Origin: Longimicrobium sp.
GTDB taxonomy: Bacteria; Gemmatimonadota; Gemmatimonadetes; Longimicrobiales; Longimicrobiaceae
Length of the DNA: 35,854 bases
Assembly (NCBI RefSeq): GCF_035474595.1
Contig: NZ_DATIND010000161.1
Coordinates: forward strand, 1-35,854
Direction: 5' to 3'
The position numbers and the translations under genes were made by a program. The stretch's first letter is position 1, and every line of letters starts with the position of its first letter. Under the pieces are notes generated by a model. That model ran no database searches. It saw only the letters and a list, made by a program, of their open reading frames with translations, and was not told the DNA's origin. This document shows positions 15,300 through 26,371 of the stretch, piece by piece.

Positions 15300-16796
15300 T
15301 CACGCGAACAACTTCGCCACGTCGGGCTTGGTCACCTTCCCCATCGCGTTGCGCGGAAGCGCGTCTACGGCCACGAGGGCGCGGGGAAGCTTGTAGGGCG
15401 CCAGGCGCTCGCGGGCCCACGGCTGCAGCTGGTCCAGCGTCAGCGCGCTTCCGCCGCGCAGCTCCACCGCGGCGCAGACGCGCTCGCCCCACTCCTCGTC
15501 CGCCACGCCTACGACCGCGCACTCCGCCACCGCCGGGTGCGTCCGCAGCACCTCCTCGATCTCCAGCGCCGAGACCTTGAAGCCGCCGGTCTTGATGATG
15601 TCCACGCTGCGGCGGCCCAGGATGCGGTGGTAGCCGCCCTCCACCACCGCCACGTCGCCGGTGCGGAACCAGCGGCCGTCGCGGAACGCCTCGGCGGTGG
15701 CCTGGGGGCGGCGCCAGTACTCCAGGAACACGCCGGGGCCGCGCACCTCGATCTCGCCCGGCGTCCCGGCCTCCACCCCGCCCCCCTCCTCGTCCACCAG
15801 CCGCACCTCCACGCCGGGGAGCGGCATCCCCACCGAGCCGGGGCGGCGCTCGCCGTGCAGCGGATTGCTGAGCGCCATCCCGATCTCCGTCATCCCGTAG
15901 CGCTCCAGCAGCGTGTGGCCGCTGATCGCGCGCCACCGCTCCAGCGTGCTCACCGGCAGCGCCGCCGAGCCGCTCACCATCAGCCGCATCTCCCGGCACC
16001 CCGACGACATCCGCTCGCGGCGCTCCTCCGGCGCCGCCTCCCACGCCGCGATCAGGCGTCCGTAGACCGTCGGCACCGCCATGAAGACCGTCAGCTCGCG
16101 CGACTCGATGCGCGCCCAGACGGCGTCCGCGTCGAACTTCGCGTGCACCTCGCACGTCGCCCCGTTCCAGAGCGCGCAGGAGAGCACGTTCACGATGCCG
16201 TGCACGTGGTGCAGCGGGAGGACGAGCAGCGTGCGGTCTTCCGCGCGCCAGCCCCACGCCCCGGTCAGCATCTCCAGCTGCGCGCGGAGGTTGGCGTGCG
16301 TCCACACGACTCCCTTTGGACGGCCGGTGGTGCCGCTCGTGTACAGCATCATCGCCCTCCTCCCCTCGTCGACCGCGGGGAGGGGGGATGGGGATGCGGC
16401 GAGCGCACCGTCCGTCGTCACGAAGCGCGCGCCGTGCGCCTGGGCCAGCGGCCGCAGCGTCTCCGCGACGTGCGGGTGGGCGATGACGATGGACGCATCC
16501 GCATCCCCGATCGCGTACTCCAGCTCCGCGGGAGGATGCGAAACGGCGAGCGGCACCGCGATCCCCCCCGCCCGCCAGACGCCCCACTGCACCGCCGCGT
16601 ACTCGAACGACGGCGGCACGAGGAAGCACACCCGCGCCTCGCCCAGGTCGCCCCCGCCCGCCAGCAGCGCCGACGCCACGCGCGCGGACGCGTCCAGCAG
16701 CTCGGCGTACGTGTGCGCGCCGCCCGCGTCCACCACGGCGGTGCGGTCGCCATGCGCTCGCGCGCGAGAGACGAGGGGAAGCTCGATGTCAGGCAT
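15300..16796 (-). CDS. ACSF3/MatB-like acyl-CoA synthetase
   Basis: This 498-residue ANL-superfamily enzyme activates a carboxylic acid to its CoA thioester through an acyl-adenylate. The phosphate loop is YTSGTTGRPKG (152-162), the adenylate motif ERYGMTE lies at 298-304, and the catalytic C-terminal lysine is Lys487 in NAMGKVTK. The stretches HHVHGIVNVL and RYGMTEIGMALSNPL closely resemble mitochondrial ACSF3 and bacterial MatB, which make malonyl- or methylmalonyl-CoA. That would fit the nearby B12-dependent mutase locus, but another short acyl substrate cannot be excluded. It reads in the same direction as the mutase genes, separated from them by two Uma2 genes and a terminator-type hairpin. 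Confidence 0.85.
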   Translation of the reverse strand: MPDIELPLVSRARAHGDRTAVVDAGGAHTYAELLDASARVASALLAGGGDLGEARVCFLVPPSFEYAAVQWGVWRAGGIAVPLAVSHPPAELEYAIGDADASIVIAHPHVAETLRPLAQAHGARFVTTDGALAASPSPLPAVDEGRRAMMLYTSGTTGRPKGVVWTHANLRAQLEMLTGAWGWRAEDRTLLVLPLHHVHGIVNVLSCALWNGATCEVHAKFDADAVWARIESRELTVFMAVPTVYGRLIAAWEAAPEERRERMSSGCREMRLMVSGSAALPVSTLERWRAISGHTLLERYGMTEIGMALSNPLHGERRPGSVGMPLPGVEVRLVDEEGGGVEAGTPGEIEVRGPGVFLEYWRRPQATAEAFRDGRWFRTGDVAVVEGGYHRILGRRSVDIIKTGGFKVSALEIEEVLRTHPAVAECAVVGVADEEWGERVCAAVELRGGSALTLDQLQPWARERLAPYKLPRALVAVDALPRNAMGKVTKPDVAKLFA

Positions 16797-16973
16797 GGGC
16801 GGCGGAAACGGCGGGGAGACGGGAGATGGATGGACGCGGAGAAGCTAGCAGTGTCCACACGCCCGCGCACCTGCGGAAACGCGGGTACGCGGGATCAGTG
16901 AGCCACCGCCAATCCGCCGAGTCCGAGTGCCGCCGACCCCCACACATTTGCTCCAGCCGGCGTCCCAAACGCA

Positions 16974-17010
16974 CGAGAGGCCGGACGCCGTGCAGGCATC
17001 CGGCCTCTCG
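16974..17010 (-). terminator. 12-bp hairpin after the first Uma2 gene
   Basis: The arms 16974-16985 (CGAGAGGCCGGA) and 16999-17010 are perfect complements, located 16 bases downstream of the Uma2 stop on the minus strand and followed by a short T-rich stretch. It suggests that the synthetase gene downstream has its own promoter. Confidence 0.65.
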
Positions 17011-17026
17011 TCATCTCCCACCCGCT

Positions 17027-17584
17027 TTACAGGAACAGCTCTCGTACGGGCATCCTCCAGCCGGGCACGACGTCGCCGCCATCAACCTCGTCGTTCTCCG
17101 TCAGGAGCGTGACCTCGCTGAAGGACCGGTAGACCGTCGCCGTGCGCCGGCGCGGGTTCACGACCACCACCATGCGGCACCCGGCGGCCAGCCACTCCCA
17201 GACTTTCTCCTCGAGCGCATCCGCGGAATCGCTGGGCGAGAGGATCTCCAGCGCAAGATCGGGAGGACCGCTGCGATACCCCCGATTGGGCCTCCCCCGG
17301 CTCAGCCGTTCGGCCCGGATGAATGCCGCGTCGGGTGCCAGCACCGTGTCCGGGTCAGAGGCGAGCCGGCACCCGAGCTCGCCATAGGTCTTTCCCAGGC
17401 GATGCTCGCGGACGTAGTTCCCCAGCTGGCGAAGGAACTCTCCCTGGATCTCCGAATGCTCCTCCCCGGCAGGCGGCATCTCGCGGATCTCTCCTCGGAT
17501 CAGCTCGCGGCGCACGCCATCGCCGGGCATGCGCAGCAGCTCGTCGGCGGTGACGAGACCGGCTTCTGTGACGGCTTGCGCCAT
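17027..17584 (-). CDS. Uma2 family (DUF820) nuclease-fold protein, copy 1
   Basis: This 185-residue protein has the Uma2 fold, a PD-(D/E)xK-like restriction-endonuclease core. The pattern is VTADELLRMPGDGVRRELIRGEIREM at the start, Asp85 in LAPDAAF, then PDLALEILSPSD with Asp109 and Glu113, and Lys127. The C-terminus is DGGDVVPGWRMPVREL. Biological roles of Uma2 proteins are largely unknown, though they are very numerous in some phyla. The ATG at 17584 has GAGGAGG upstream. It is a close paralog of the next gene upstream, 53 bases away. Confidence 0.82.
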   Translation of the reverse strand: MAQAVTEAGLVTADELLRMPGDGVRRELIRGEIREMPPAGEEHSEIQGEFLRQLGNYVREHRLGKTYGELGCRLASDPDTVLAPDAAFIRAERLSRGRPNRGYRSGPPDLALEILSPSDSADALEEKVWEWLAAGCRMVVVVNPRRRTATVYRSFSEVTLLTENDEVDGGDVVPGWRMPVRELFL

Positions 17585-17637
17585 CGGACCCTCCTCACCT
17601 CGAAAGAACACGAACGGTCTGGAGATCCCCGGCCCGG

Positions 17638-18210
17638 TCAGGTCTGCGGAAACACGTCGCGGAGCGGAAGCGTCCAGCCGGGCACCACGTCGCCACCCTC
17701 GAGCGAGTCGTTCTCCGTCAGCAGGACGATGTCGCTGCGGGACCGGTAGACGGTCGCCGCCCTCCGCCGGGGATCGACCACCATGACCATCCGGCAACCG
17801 GCATCCAGATACTCGGCAACCTTCTCGTCCACCTCGCTGAACAGATCGCTCGGTGAGACGACTTCAATTGCCAAATCGGGAGCTCCAGGCCAGAACTCCT
17901 CGATATCACCAACCGGATCGGCTCGCTCACGGCTCACGAATCCAACGTCCGGAGCGCGCACCGTATCGGGATTTGAGGCGAGCAGGAAGCCGGTGTCAGC
18001 GTTGTACACCTCGCCCAGCCCCTGCTCGCGGACATACGCCTCAAGACGGGATAGAATCCTCGCCCCGATGCGCCCGTGACGGCTACCGGCCGGGCTCATC
18101 TCCCGCACCTCGCCGCGGACCAGCTCGCGCCGCACGCCGTCGTCGGGCATGCGCAGGAGCTCGTCGGCGGTGACGAGGTGGAGACCGGCTGCGGCGACGG
18201 CTTGCGACAT
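17638..18210 (-). CDS. Uma2 family (DUF820) nuclease-fold protein, copy 2
   Basis: This 190-residue paralog of the Uma2 protein downstream shares TADELLRMPDDGVRRELVRGE, RAPDVGF (Asp88), PDLAIEVVSPSD (Asp112, Glu116), Lys130 and EGGDVVPGW. All core residues are kept in both copies, so neither looks dead. Its start codon is 11 bases after the stop of the mutase gene, suggesting it is co-transcribed with the MeaB-mutase pair. A continuous open frame through the mutase region in another register is an artefact. Confidence 0.82.
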   Translation of the reverse strand: MSQAVAAAGLHLVTADELLRMPDDGVRRELVRGEVREMSPAGSRHGRIGARILSRLEAYVREQGLGEVYNADTGFLLASNPDTVRAPDVGFVSRERADPVGDIEEFWPGAPDLAIEVVSPSDLFSEVDEKVAEYLDAGCRMVMVVDPRRRAATVYRSRSDIVLLTENDSLEGGDVVPGWTLPLRDVFPQT

Positions 18211-18221
18211 GGCTGCATACC

Positions 18222-19958
<1,737 letters not shown>

Positions 19959-19978
19959 GGTTGCGATCTTTCGTCAGG

Positions 19979-21046
19979 CTATCGTTGTGTGATCCCCAGC
20001 TCCGCCACGATCCGCTCCGCCACCTCGTACGGCGACTGCCCGCCGCCCTCCAGCTCCGGGAGCGCCTGGGCCAGGATCTCCTCGCCCCGCCCCGACTTCC
20101 AGGCCAGCCGCTGCAACCGCCGCTCCACCACGGCGCGCACCCGCTCCTCCAGCCGCGCGCGCCGCCGGCGCGACATCTCGCCCGAGTCCTGCAAGTACAC
20201 CCGGTGGCGGTCCAGCGTTCGCGCCAGCTCCTCGACGCCCTCGCCGCTCTGCCCCACGGTCTTGATGACGGGGATGGCCCACGCACCCGATTCGGCCGCC
20301 GCCTGCCGCGCGCTCTCGCGGGCGTGGCGGCCCACCGTCTTCAGGCTCACGCCGTGGTGGCCGGCGGACTGCGGCATGTCGCCCAGACGCATGTGCAGCA
20401 TCAGCTCCAGCTCGTTGGCCAGCTTGTCGGCGCCGGGGCGGTCGCTCTTGTTCACCACGAACACGTCGGCGATCTCCATCAACCCCGCCTTCATGGCCTG
20501 GATCGAATCGCCCGATTCGGGGACGAGGACGACCACGCAGGTGTCGGCCGTCCCCGCGATCTCCAGCTCGCTCTGGCCCACGCCCACCGTCTCCATCACC
20601 ACCCGCTCGAAGCCGTACGCGTCCAGCAGGTCGGCGACCTCTTTCGTCGTGGTCGCCAATCCGCCCAGCGCGCCCCGCGTGGCCATCGAGCGGATGAAGA
20701 CACCGGGGTCGGTGGAGATGTTGGTCATGCGGATGCGGTCGCCCAGCAGCGCGCCCCCGGTGAAGGGCGACGACGGATCGACGGCGACGATGCCGACCTT
20801 CTCCTCCGCCTTGCGATACTCCATCGCCAGCCTGGAGGTGAGGGTCGATTTCCCCGCGCCCGGCGGCCCGGTGATGCCGATGCGGTGGGCGCGCAGCATC
20901 TCGCCGTGCAGTTCGGAGAGCAGCGCCTCGAAGCCGGGGCGCCCGTTTTCCACCATGCTGATGGCGCGGGCCAGCGCCGTGCGCTGGCCCGCGCGGAAGC
21001 GGCCGAGCAGATCCTGCTCCCGCGACGTTTCCGTGCTCGAAGTCAT
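19979..21046 (-). CDS. meaB: MeaB-type G-protein chaperone of B12 mutase
   Basis: This 355-residue SIMIBI-class GTPase delivers adenosylcobalamin to, and protects, the neighbouring mutase. It has Walker A GITGPPGAGKST (58-69), the DPSSPFTGGALLGDRIRM switch region characteristic of MeaB/ArgK, ETVGVGQSE and the guanine-specificity motif NKSD. The C-terminal dimerisation arm is present and the length is normal. The ATG at 21046 is the likely start; the upstream open region to 21259 has no protein character. It is the first gene of the operon meaB-mutase-Uma2-Uma2. Because the mutase looks isobutyryl-type, this could functionally be a MeaI rather than a strict MeaB. Confidence 0.92.
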   Translation of the reverse strand: MTSSTETSREQDLLGRFRAGQRTALARAISMVENGRPGFEALLSELHGEMLRAHRIGITGPPGAGKSTLTSRLAMEYRKAEEKVGIVAVDPSSPFTGGALLGDRIRMTNISTDPGVFIRSMATRGALGGLATTTKEVADLLDAYGFERVVMETVGVGQSELEIAGTADTCVVVLVPESGDSIQAMKAGLMEIADVFVVNKSDRPGADKLANELELMLHMRLGDMPQSAGHHGVSLKTVGRHARESARQAAAESGAWAIPVIKTVGQSGEGVEELARTLDRHRVYLQDSGEMSRRRRARLEERVRAVVERRLQRLAWKSGRGEEILAQALPELEGGGQSPYEVAERIVAELGITQR

Positions 21047-21488
21047 CCGCCAAAAGTGCCGCGCGCGCGGGAGGTTCGTCAAGCGCGCGAACGCTCGTAC
21101 GAAACGAAGTGCGAGAGTGCGGGAGTGCGGATCGCACGAGATTGCCCGAGTGCTGGAGGATGGGATCTCGCCGATCACCCCGAACTGCTGGTGGACCACG
21201 TGTGCCGCGGCGGGAAACGTTTGGCTGAGTGGTGGTCGATTCGATGGATGACTCCGCAAGGTGTACCAGTTTGTCGTGAGCTGCTACTGGGGCGGTGACG
21301 CGGCGGCGAGCGGGGGAGTCATCCCGGCGTCGGACGCTGGTGAACACGCGGATGAAGCAGGGCCGGCGGTCCGTTTCGGCCGCTTCGCCGCCCGGGCTTC
21401 CGGCGCCACTTCTGGCCGATCATCTTACGGTGGCGGGACCACACTTCGCGTTCCCCTGCACCATCACCCCTCCTCGAGCATACTCCGG
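21047..21488. other. Divergent intergenic region with octamer tandem repeat
   Basis: This 442-base gap separates meaB (minus) from the Ig-like lipoprotein gene (plus). It contains three near-identical octamers beginning AGTGCG (21108-21131). I see no RNA gene and no clear promoter. Both genes must start transcription from within it. Confidence 0.55.
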
Positions 21489-22766
21489 ATGCGAAGCACC
21501 ATGCGGCTCCTGTCTTCGATCTGCGCCGTCGTCAGCATCGCGGCCGCCGCGGCTTGCGACGGGGGCACCAGCAGCCAGCCCCCCGTCGCCACCACCATCG
21601 CGGCCGTGGGGAGCACGAGCCTGGCCCCGGCGCTCGGCACGGCCACCACGCTGGGCGTGCGCGTAACCGACGCGCAGGGGCGGCCGGTGCCCGGCGCCGC
21701 CGTCGCCTGGACCGTCAGCGGGGGCGGAACGCTCTCCGGCGCAGCGGGCACCACCGACGCCGGAGGCGTGGCGCAGGCCACGCTGACCATGGGAACCGAC
21801 CTGGCGGCGCCGGCCACGGTGGACGCGTCCGCCTCGCCGGGAACCGTGCACTTCACGCTCACGGGAACGGTGCCCGCGGACGCCGTGGTGGAGCCGTTGG
21901 CGGGGAACGGCGCGACGGTGGCGGCGGGCGCGGCGGTGCAGCTCACCGCCCGCGTGCGCACGGCCGGGGGCGCTGGCCTGGCGCACGTGCCCGTCTCGTT
22001 CACCGGGTCGTGCTGCGCCTTCTCGGCAGCCACGGTGCTGACGGCGGCGGACGGCACCGCCTCGACCACGTGGACGACCACCGTGTCCGGCGCGCAGACC
22101 GCGCGGGCCACCACGCCGGCGACCGCGGACGACGCGGCGTTCGCCGTCACCGTGGCCCCCGCGGCGTACAACCATTACGAGATGCTGGGCCCGACCCTCA
22201 CCACCATCCCGGCGGGGCAGAACGTGACGACGCCCTTCCAGCTGAAGGTGCTCGATCCGTACGGCAACGGGGTGCCCGGCGTGACGGTGACGTGGGTGGC
22301 CCGCTCGGCCGCCGGCACGGTGTCGCCCACCACGTCGGTGACCGACGCGAACGGCATCGCCAGCACGCAGTGGCAGTTCAACACCGTCGCGGGAACGCAG
22401 AACTTCGGCGCGCAGGTCGCGGGGCTGGACCCGACGCAGGACTTCCGCGTGGTCGTGCTCGCCGGGCCCATCGCGTCGCTGGTTTTCCAGCAGTCCTCGC
22501 TGACGCTCACGGACCTGTCCAACTCCACGCAGGTGCAGGCCCAGGCGAAGGCGTTCGACGCCTTCGGCAACCTCCTGCCTCCCTCGGCGCCGGTGGCGTG
22601 GAGCAGCACCAACCCGGCGGTGTTCACCGTGGCCGAAACGGGAACGGTGGGGGTGAGCAGGTACTACTTCGCCAACCTCCACGCCGCGGGGGCGGGCTCC
22701 GCGAAGCTCCGCATCCAGGCGCAGAACGGCACCTTCGCCGAGATCCCGGTCACGGTGACGCCGTAG
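21489..22766 (+). CDS. Surface lipoprotein with Big_1-type Ig-like domains
   Basis: This 425-residue lipoprotein begins MRSTMRLLSSICAVVSIAA, with the lipid-modified cysteine in AAAAC|DGG at about residue 27. Three to four consecutive Ig-like domains of Big_1/invasin type follow. Each carries the pattern DxxGxPVPGxxVxW...GTxxTDAxGxAxxxxTxG, clearest in the first domain (about residues 40-130) and the third (about 220-315). Such domains form extended rods on the cell surface or mediate adhesion. The start could also be the Met four codons later (21501). The three downstream lipoproteins share this module in part, so they may work together at the envelope, although a hairpin at 22868-22903 separates them. 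Confidence 0.78.
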   Translation: MRSTMRLLSSICAVVSIAAAAACDGGTSSQPPVATTIAAVGSTSLAPALGTATTLGVRVTDAQGRPVPGAAVAWTVSGGGTLSGAAGTTDAGGVAQATLTMGTDLAAPATVDASASPGTVHFTLTGTVPADAVVEPLAGNGATVAAGAAVQLTARVRTAGGAGLAHVPVSFTGSCCAFSAATVLTAADGTASTTWTTTVSGAQTARATTPATADDAAFAVTVAPAAYNHYEMLGPTLTTIPAGQNVTTPFQLKVLDPYGNGVPGVTVTWVARSAAGTVSPTTSVTDANGIASTQWQFNTVAGTQNFGAQVAGLDPTQDFRVVVLAGPIASLVFQQSSLTLTDLSNSTQVQAQAKAFDAFGNLLPPSAPVAWSSTNPAVFTVAETGTVGVSRYYFANLHAAGAGSAKLRIQAQNGTFAEIPVTVTP

Positions 22767-22867
22767 TAGGGCGTCTCCCCGACCCGTCGCATCCCGGCCT
22801 ACCGGCGGCATCCGGCCGTGCGGTGAGGGGGAGCGGAGCCGCGAGCGGTGCCGGACGATGGGGGTGG

Positions 22868-22903
22868 CCGCGGGCCCGGGGGAGACATCCTCCGGGCCCG
22901 CGG
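22868..22903 (+). terminator. 16-bp GC hairpin after the Ig-like lipoprotein
   Basis: The arm 22868-22883 pairs with 22888-22903 with one mismatch around a GACA loop. A very similar core (GCGGGCCCGGAGG) forms the terminator at 27790-27819. The rest of 22767-23123 holds no gene that I can see. Confidence 0.6.
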
Positions 22904-23123
22904 GCGTTCGCATCCGGCGCGATCTGGTTGCCGACACATTCTCCCGCCGCGTCCCCCCCGCGCGGAGACGCGGGGGGATGGAAGGACGGCATCTGCAAAC
23001 GCTTGGCACGACGACCGGCTTGTGACGGATTTCACCTCCAATACGTCTACCGGGTGCGGTACTGAAAGGTTAATATCCGTAGACGCCGCTCCCCGGTCGC
23101 CGCCGCTTCCTGGAGACCCGCCC

Positions 23124-25121
23124 ATGCCGATCCCCCCCGTCTTCCGCCGCATCTTCCCCGCCCTGCTCCTGTTCGCGGCGGCCTGCAGCGACACCACGCA
23201 GCCCGCCCCGACTCCCGGGGCCGGCACGCCCGCCCGCGTCGCCGTGGTCGCGGGCGACGCGCAGCTCGGCACGCCGGGAAACCCGCTGGCCGCGCCGCTG
23301 ACGGTGCTGGTGGCCGATTCGGCGGGGCGCCCGGTGCAGGGGGTGTCGGTGGTGTGGACGGTGGAGGAGGATGCCGGAACGCTGAGCGTGGACTCGGTGC
23401 GCAGCGGCGCCGACGGCCGCGCGAGCGCCACCTGGACGCTGGGCCCCTACATCGGCGAGTGGACCGCGACGGCCACGGTGGGCGGGCTCGCCCCGGCGGT
23501 CTTCCACGGCACGGCCGGCGGGCCCATCCACGTGCGCATCCTCACCCCGGCCGCGGGGGTGACGCTGGACGACGTGCCGCTCGAGGTGGAGGTGCCGCAC
23601 GAGAGCGACGTGAAGGACGTGTGGGTGGTCACGCCCGACTACACCGCCGAGCTTCAGCTGGCGGGAGATTCGGCCACGCGCCTGCGCTGGAAAGCCCTCC
23701 TTTCGTTCATCCACGCGGCGGGGCCGCGGCGGCTGCGGGTGTTCGCCCGCGACGTACGGGGAAACACGGCCATGGCCGCGGTCACGGTGGTGCACGACGC
23801 GCCCATGCAGATCAACGTCCTGCAGCCGGCGACCCCCGTGCTGGCCGGCGAGGTCCAGGTCCGGGCCACCTGCTTCGACGACAACCCGGGCGGCTGCCGC
23901 TCGCTCGAGGCGTTCGTCCGCGTGGGCGGCGTGGAAACACGCATCGCGCAGGGGGTCGACTCCGTCTCCACCACCTACTCGGTGGCCGGGGTGACGGAGC
24001 CGTCGCTGCAGTTCGTCTTCCGCGCCAGCAACGGGTTCGGCGCCACGGCGGCGGTGGAGCGGAGCTTCTCCGTTGTGCACCACTCGTGGGTGCTGGTGGT
24101 CTCCGTCGACGGCGCCCTCATCGACGCGTCGCCGGACTGGGCGATCTACGTGACGGACCCGCCGTACTACGACTTCCTGCGGCTGCTGAACGTGCGCACC
24201 GGCCATAACCAGCCGCTCGCGGCCGAAAGCAACATCGGCGCGGAGATGCCGGGATCGGTGACCGAGGCGGGCGCCATCGTGGACTTCGGGCCGCACATCA
24301 TCGCCGAGAAGCCGGAAGGCGTGCAGGAGTGGGGCGGCAGCGGCATCCACGAGACGGGAGGGCAATCGCCGCTGGGCCGCGGCCGCTGGGCCGCGTTCAT
24401 CGGGGGGTTCTCGAGGTCGTGCGTGGTGGTCCGCGACGACGTGCGGAACAGGACGGTGGCCGAGACGCCCGATTCGCTGGTGGCGGAGGGATACGACCTG
24501 GCCGAGGACGGGACGGTGGCGCTGTCCGCTTCCGTCCGCACCGGCTACTGCATCAGCCCCCACCCGCAGCTGTTCGTCTGGCGGGGAGGCGCGCCGGAGC
24601 GGCTGACGTCCGACACCACGACCGCGGTGCGCGGCCCGGTGACGGACGGAACGTCGTTCCTGTTCCTGCGCGAGGTGCGGGCCGGGGCGGGAGCAGCCCA
24701 CCGCCTGATGTACCTGGGCGCGGCCGGCGAGCAGGTCCTCACCCCGGACCTTCCCGCCACCACCAGCGCGAGCTTCGGCACCCGCCCCGCCATCTTCCCC
24801 CGGACGGACTACCAGCTCCTGAACGGCTGGGCGGCCTTCCAGTTCCCCGACGCGTCGGGCGCGTTCCACACCTTCGTGCGCACGCCCGCGGGCGACGTGC
24901 ACCCGGTGTGGCCCGGCGCGCCCGCGGGCACCCGGTTCGTTTCCGTGGGGCCGCGGGGCGAGGTGCTGCTCTCCGCGAACGGCACCCTGTACCTCTCGGA
25001 CTCGCCCCACACCACCGCGACGGACGTCGGCGTCTGGGGCACCATCAAACACGCGAAGTGGATCGACGGCAAGCTGTACCTGGTGAAGGACGGCGGCCTG
25101 TACCGCCTCGACCGGCCGTAG
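23124..25121 (+). CDS. Modular lipoprotein A: three Ig-like domains plus C-terminal repeat domain
   Basis: This 665-residue lipoprotein has the signal MPIPPVFRRIFPALLLFAAAC with Cys21. Reading from the N-terminus, there is a Big_1-type Ig domain (about 36-131), a second beta-domain (about 132-225), and a third beta-domain with a Cys pair (CFDDNPGGC, about 226-325). The last part is a ~340-residue domain shared with the next two genes, with repeated elements such as AESNIG, GVQEWGGSG, GRGRWAAF, LAEDGTVALS, QLFVWRGGAPERLT and DGKLYLVKDGGLYRLDRP. The periodic short strands suggest a beta-propeller-like fold. The gene is first of three tandem paralogs, with 53 and 51 bases between them. The role is unknown; it is probably exposed at the cell envelope. 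Confidence 0.78.
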   Translation: MPIPPVFRRIFPALLLFAAACSDTTQPAPTPGAGTPARVAVVAGDAQLGTPGNPLAAPLTVLVADSAGRPVQGVSVVWTVEEDAGTLSVDSVRSGADGRASATWTLGPYIGEWTATATVGGLAPAVFHGTAGGPIHVRILTPAAGVTLDDVPLEVEVPHESDVKDVWVVTPDYTAELQLAGDSATRLRWKALLSFIHAAGPRRLRVFARDVRGNTAMAAVTVVHDAPMQINVLQPATPVLAGEVQVRATCFDDNPGGCRSLEAFVRVGGVETRIAQGVDSVSTTYSVAGVTEPSLQFVFRASNGFGATAAVERSFSVVHHSWVLVVSVDGALIDASPDWAIYVTDPPYYDFLRLLNVRTGHNQPLAAESNIGAEMPGSVTEAGAIVDFGPHIIAEKPEGVQEWGGSGIHETGGQSPLGRGRWAAFIGGFSRSCVVVRDDVRNRTVAETPDSLVAEGYDLAEDGTVALSASVRTGYCISPHPQLFVWRGGAPERLTSDTTTAVRGPVTDGTSFLFLREVRAGAGAAHRLMYLGAAGEQVLTPDLPATTSASFGTRPAIFPRTDYQLLNGWAAFQFPDASGAFHTFVRTPAGDVHPVWPGAPAGTRFVSVGPRGEVLLSANGTLYLSDSPHTTATDVGVWGTIKHAKWIDGKLYLVKDGGLYRLDRP

Positions 25122-25174
25122 CGGCCGCGGCCCGCCGCATCGCCGCGGGCAGACCCGCTTTCATGGAGGACCCG

Positions 25175-26320
25175 ATGCCGATTCGCCCGTCCACACTCGC
25201 CGCGCCCGCGCTGGTGCTGCTCGCCGCCGGCTGCCACGAGATCGACCTGCCGGGAAGCGGCGGAGGCGCCCCGCCCGACTCGTCGTGGACGCAGGTCGTC
25301 TCCGTTCCCGGGCTGCTGCTGGACGCCTCGCCGCAGTGGGCGCTGTACGTGTCGGACCCACCCTCGTACGACTTCCTGCACCTGCGGAACGTGGGCACCG
25401 GCGAGGACCGCACGGTGCGCGCGGAGAGCAACATCGGGCCGGGGATGCCGGCGTGGGTGACGGCGGCGGGCGGGATCGTGGACTACGGGCTGGGCTCGTT
25501 TGCAGGCAAGCCGCGGGGCGTGCAGGAGTTCGGCGGGAGCGGCGCCGTGAGCGACCCGGGCTTCGGGCCGCTGGCGCGCGGCCGCTGGGCGGCGTGGCGG
25601 GGGCGTCTGGACTTCAGCCCCGCTTTCCAGCTGCACCGCGACGACGTGCTGGGGCCCACGCTGGTGAGCACGCCGGCCGCGCTGGCGGTGGAGTCGTTCG
25701 ACCTGGCCGACGACGGCACCATCGCCTTCGCGGCCGGCACCTACACCGCCGACGGAAGCTGCGCGTGCGACCACACGCAGCTGTACGTCTGGAGCGGCGG
25801 CGCGCCCACGCAGCTCACCACCGACGCCGGCGTCGCCGTGCGCGGGCCGGTGACGGACGGCTCGGCGATCCTCTACCTGCGCGAGACGGGGACGGGCACG
25901 AGCGCCACCCACCGCCTGGTGTACCGCGGCGCGGGCGGCGCCGAGGAGCTGCTCACTCCCGATCTGCCGAGCACGGGCGGGCAGCCGGCCATCGCCCCGC
26001 GCCGGGACTACCAGCTGCTGAACGGCTGGGCCGCGTTCCAGTACCCGGACGCGTCGGGCGCCTTCCACACCTTCGTGCGCACGCCGTCGGGGGACGTGCA
26101 CGCCGTCTGGCCTGCCGCGCCCGCGGGCACGCGCTTCGTCTCGCTCGGTCCGCTGGGCCAGGTGCTGCTCTCGGCCGGCGGCACGCTCTACCTCTCCGAG
26201 GCGCCACACACCACCGCCGTCTCGCTCGGCACCTGGGGCGACATCGGCCACGTGAAGTGGACCGGCGGAAAGATGTACGTGGTGAAGGAAGGCGGGCTGT
26301 ACCGGCTCGACCGGCCGTAG
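25175..26320 (+). CDS. Modular lipoprotein B: C-terminal repeat domain only
   Basis: This 381-residue lipoprotein has the signal MPIRPSTLAAPALVLLAAGC with Cys20. The mature protein goes almost directly into the shared propeller-like domain (from about residue 37), aligning along its whole length with the last ~340 residues of lipoprotein A. Shared runs include YQLLNGWAAFQYPDASGAF and GGLYRLDRP. It has lost, or never had, the Ig-like front part. GGAGGA at 25165-25170 supports the ATG at 25175; the upstream in-frame ATG at 25163 would overlap that site. Probably co-transcribed with its two neighbours. Confidence 0.78.
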   Translation: MPIRPSTLAAPALVLLAAGCHEIDLPGSGGGAPPDSSWTQVVSVPGLLLDASPQWALYVSDPPSYDFLHLRNVGTGEDRTVRAESNIGPGMPAWVTAAGGIVDYGLGSFAGKPRGVQEFGGSGAVSDPGFGPLARGRWAAWRGRLDFSPAFQLHRDDVLGPTLVSTPAALAVESFDLADDGTIAFAAGTYTADGSCACDHTQLYVWSGGAPTQLTTDAGVAVRGPVTDGSAILYLRETGTGTSATHRLVYRGAGGAEELLTPDLPSTGGQPAIAPRRDYQLLNGWAAFQYPDASGAFHTFVRTPSGDVHAVWPAAPAGTRFVSLGPLGQVLLSAGGTLYLSEAPHTTAVSLGTWGDIGHVKWTGGKMYVVKEGGLYRLDRP

Positions 26321-26371
26321 AAGCCGCGGACCGCCGCACTGTCGCCGGAAGCCGATTGCATGGAGTCACCG

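Noticed and set aside
15259-16629. Long alternative frame over the acyl-CoA synthetase
   Set aside because: The other minus-strand frame carries every ANL-family motif; this one has none and is Arg/Gly-rich.
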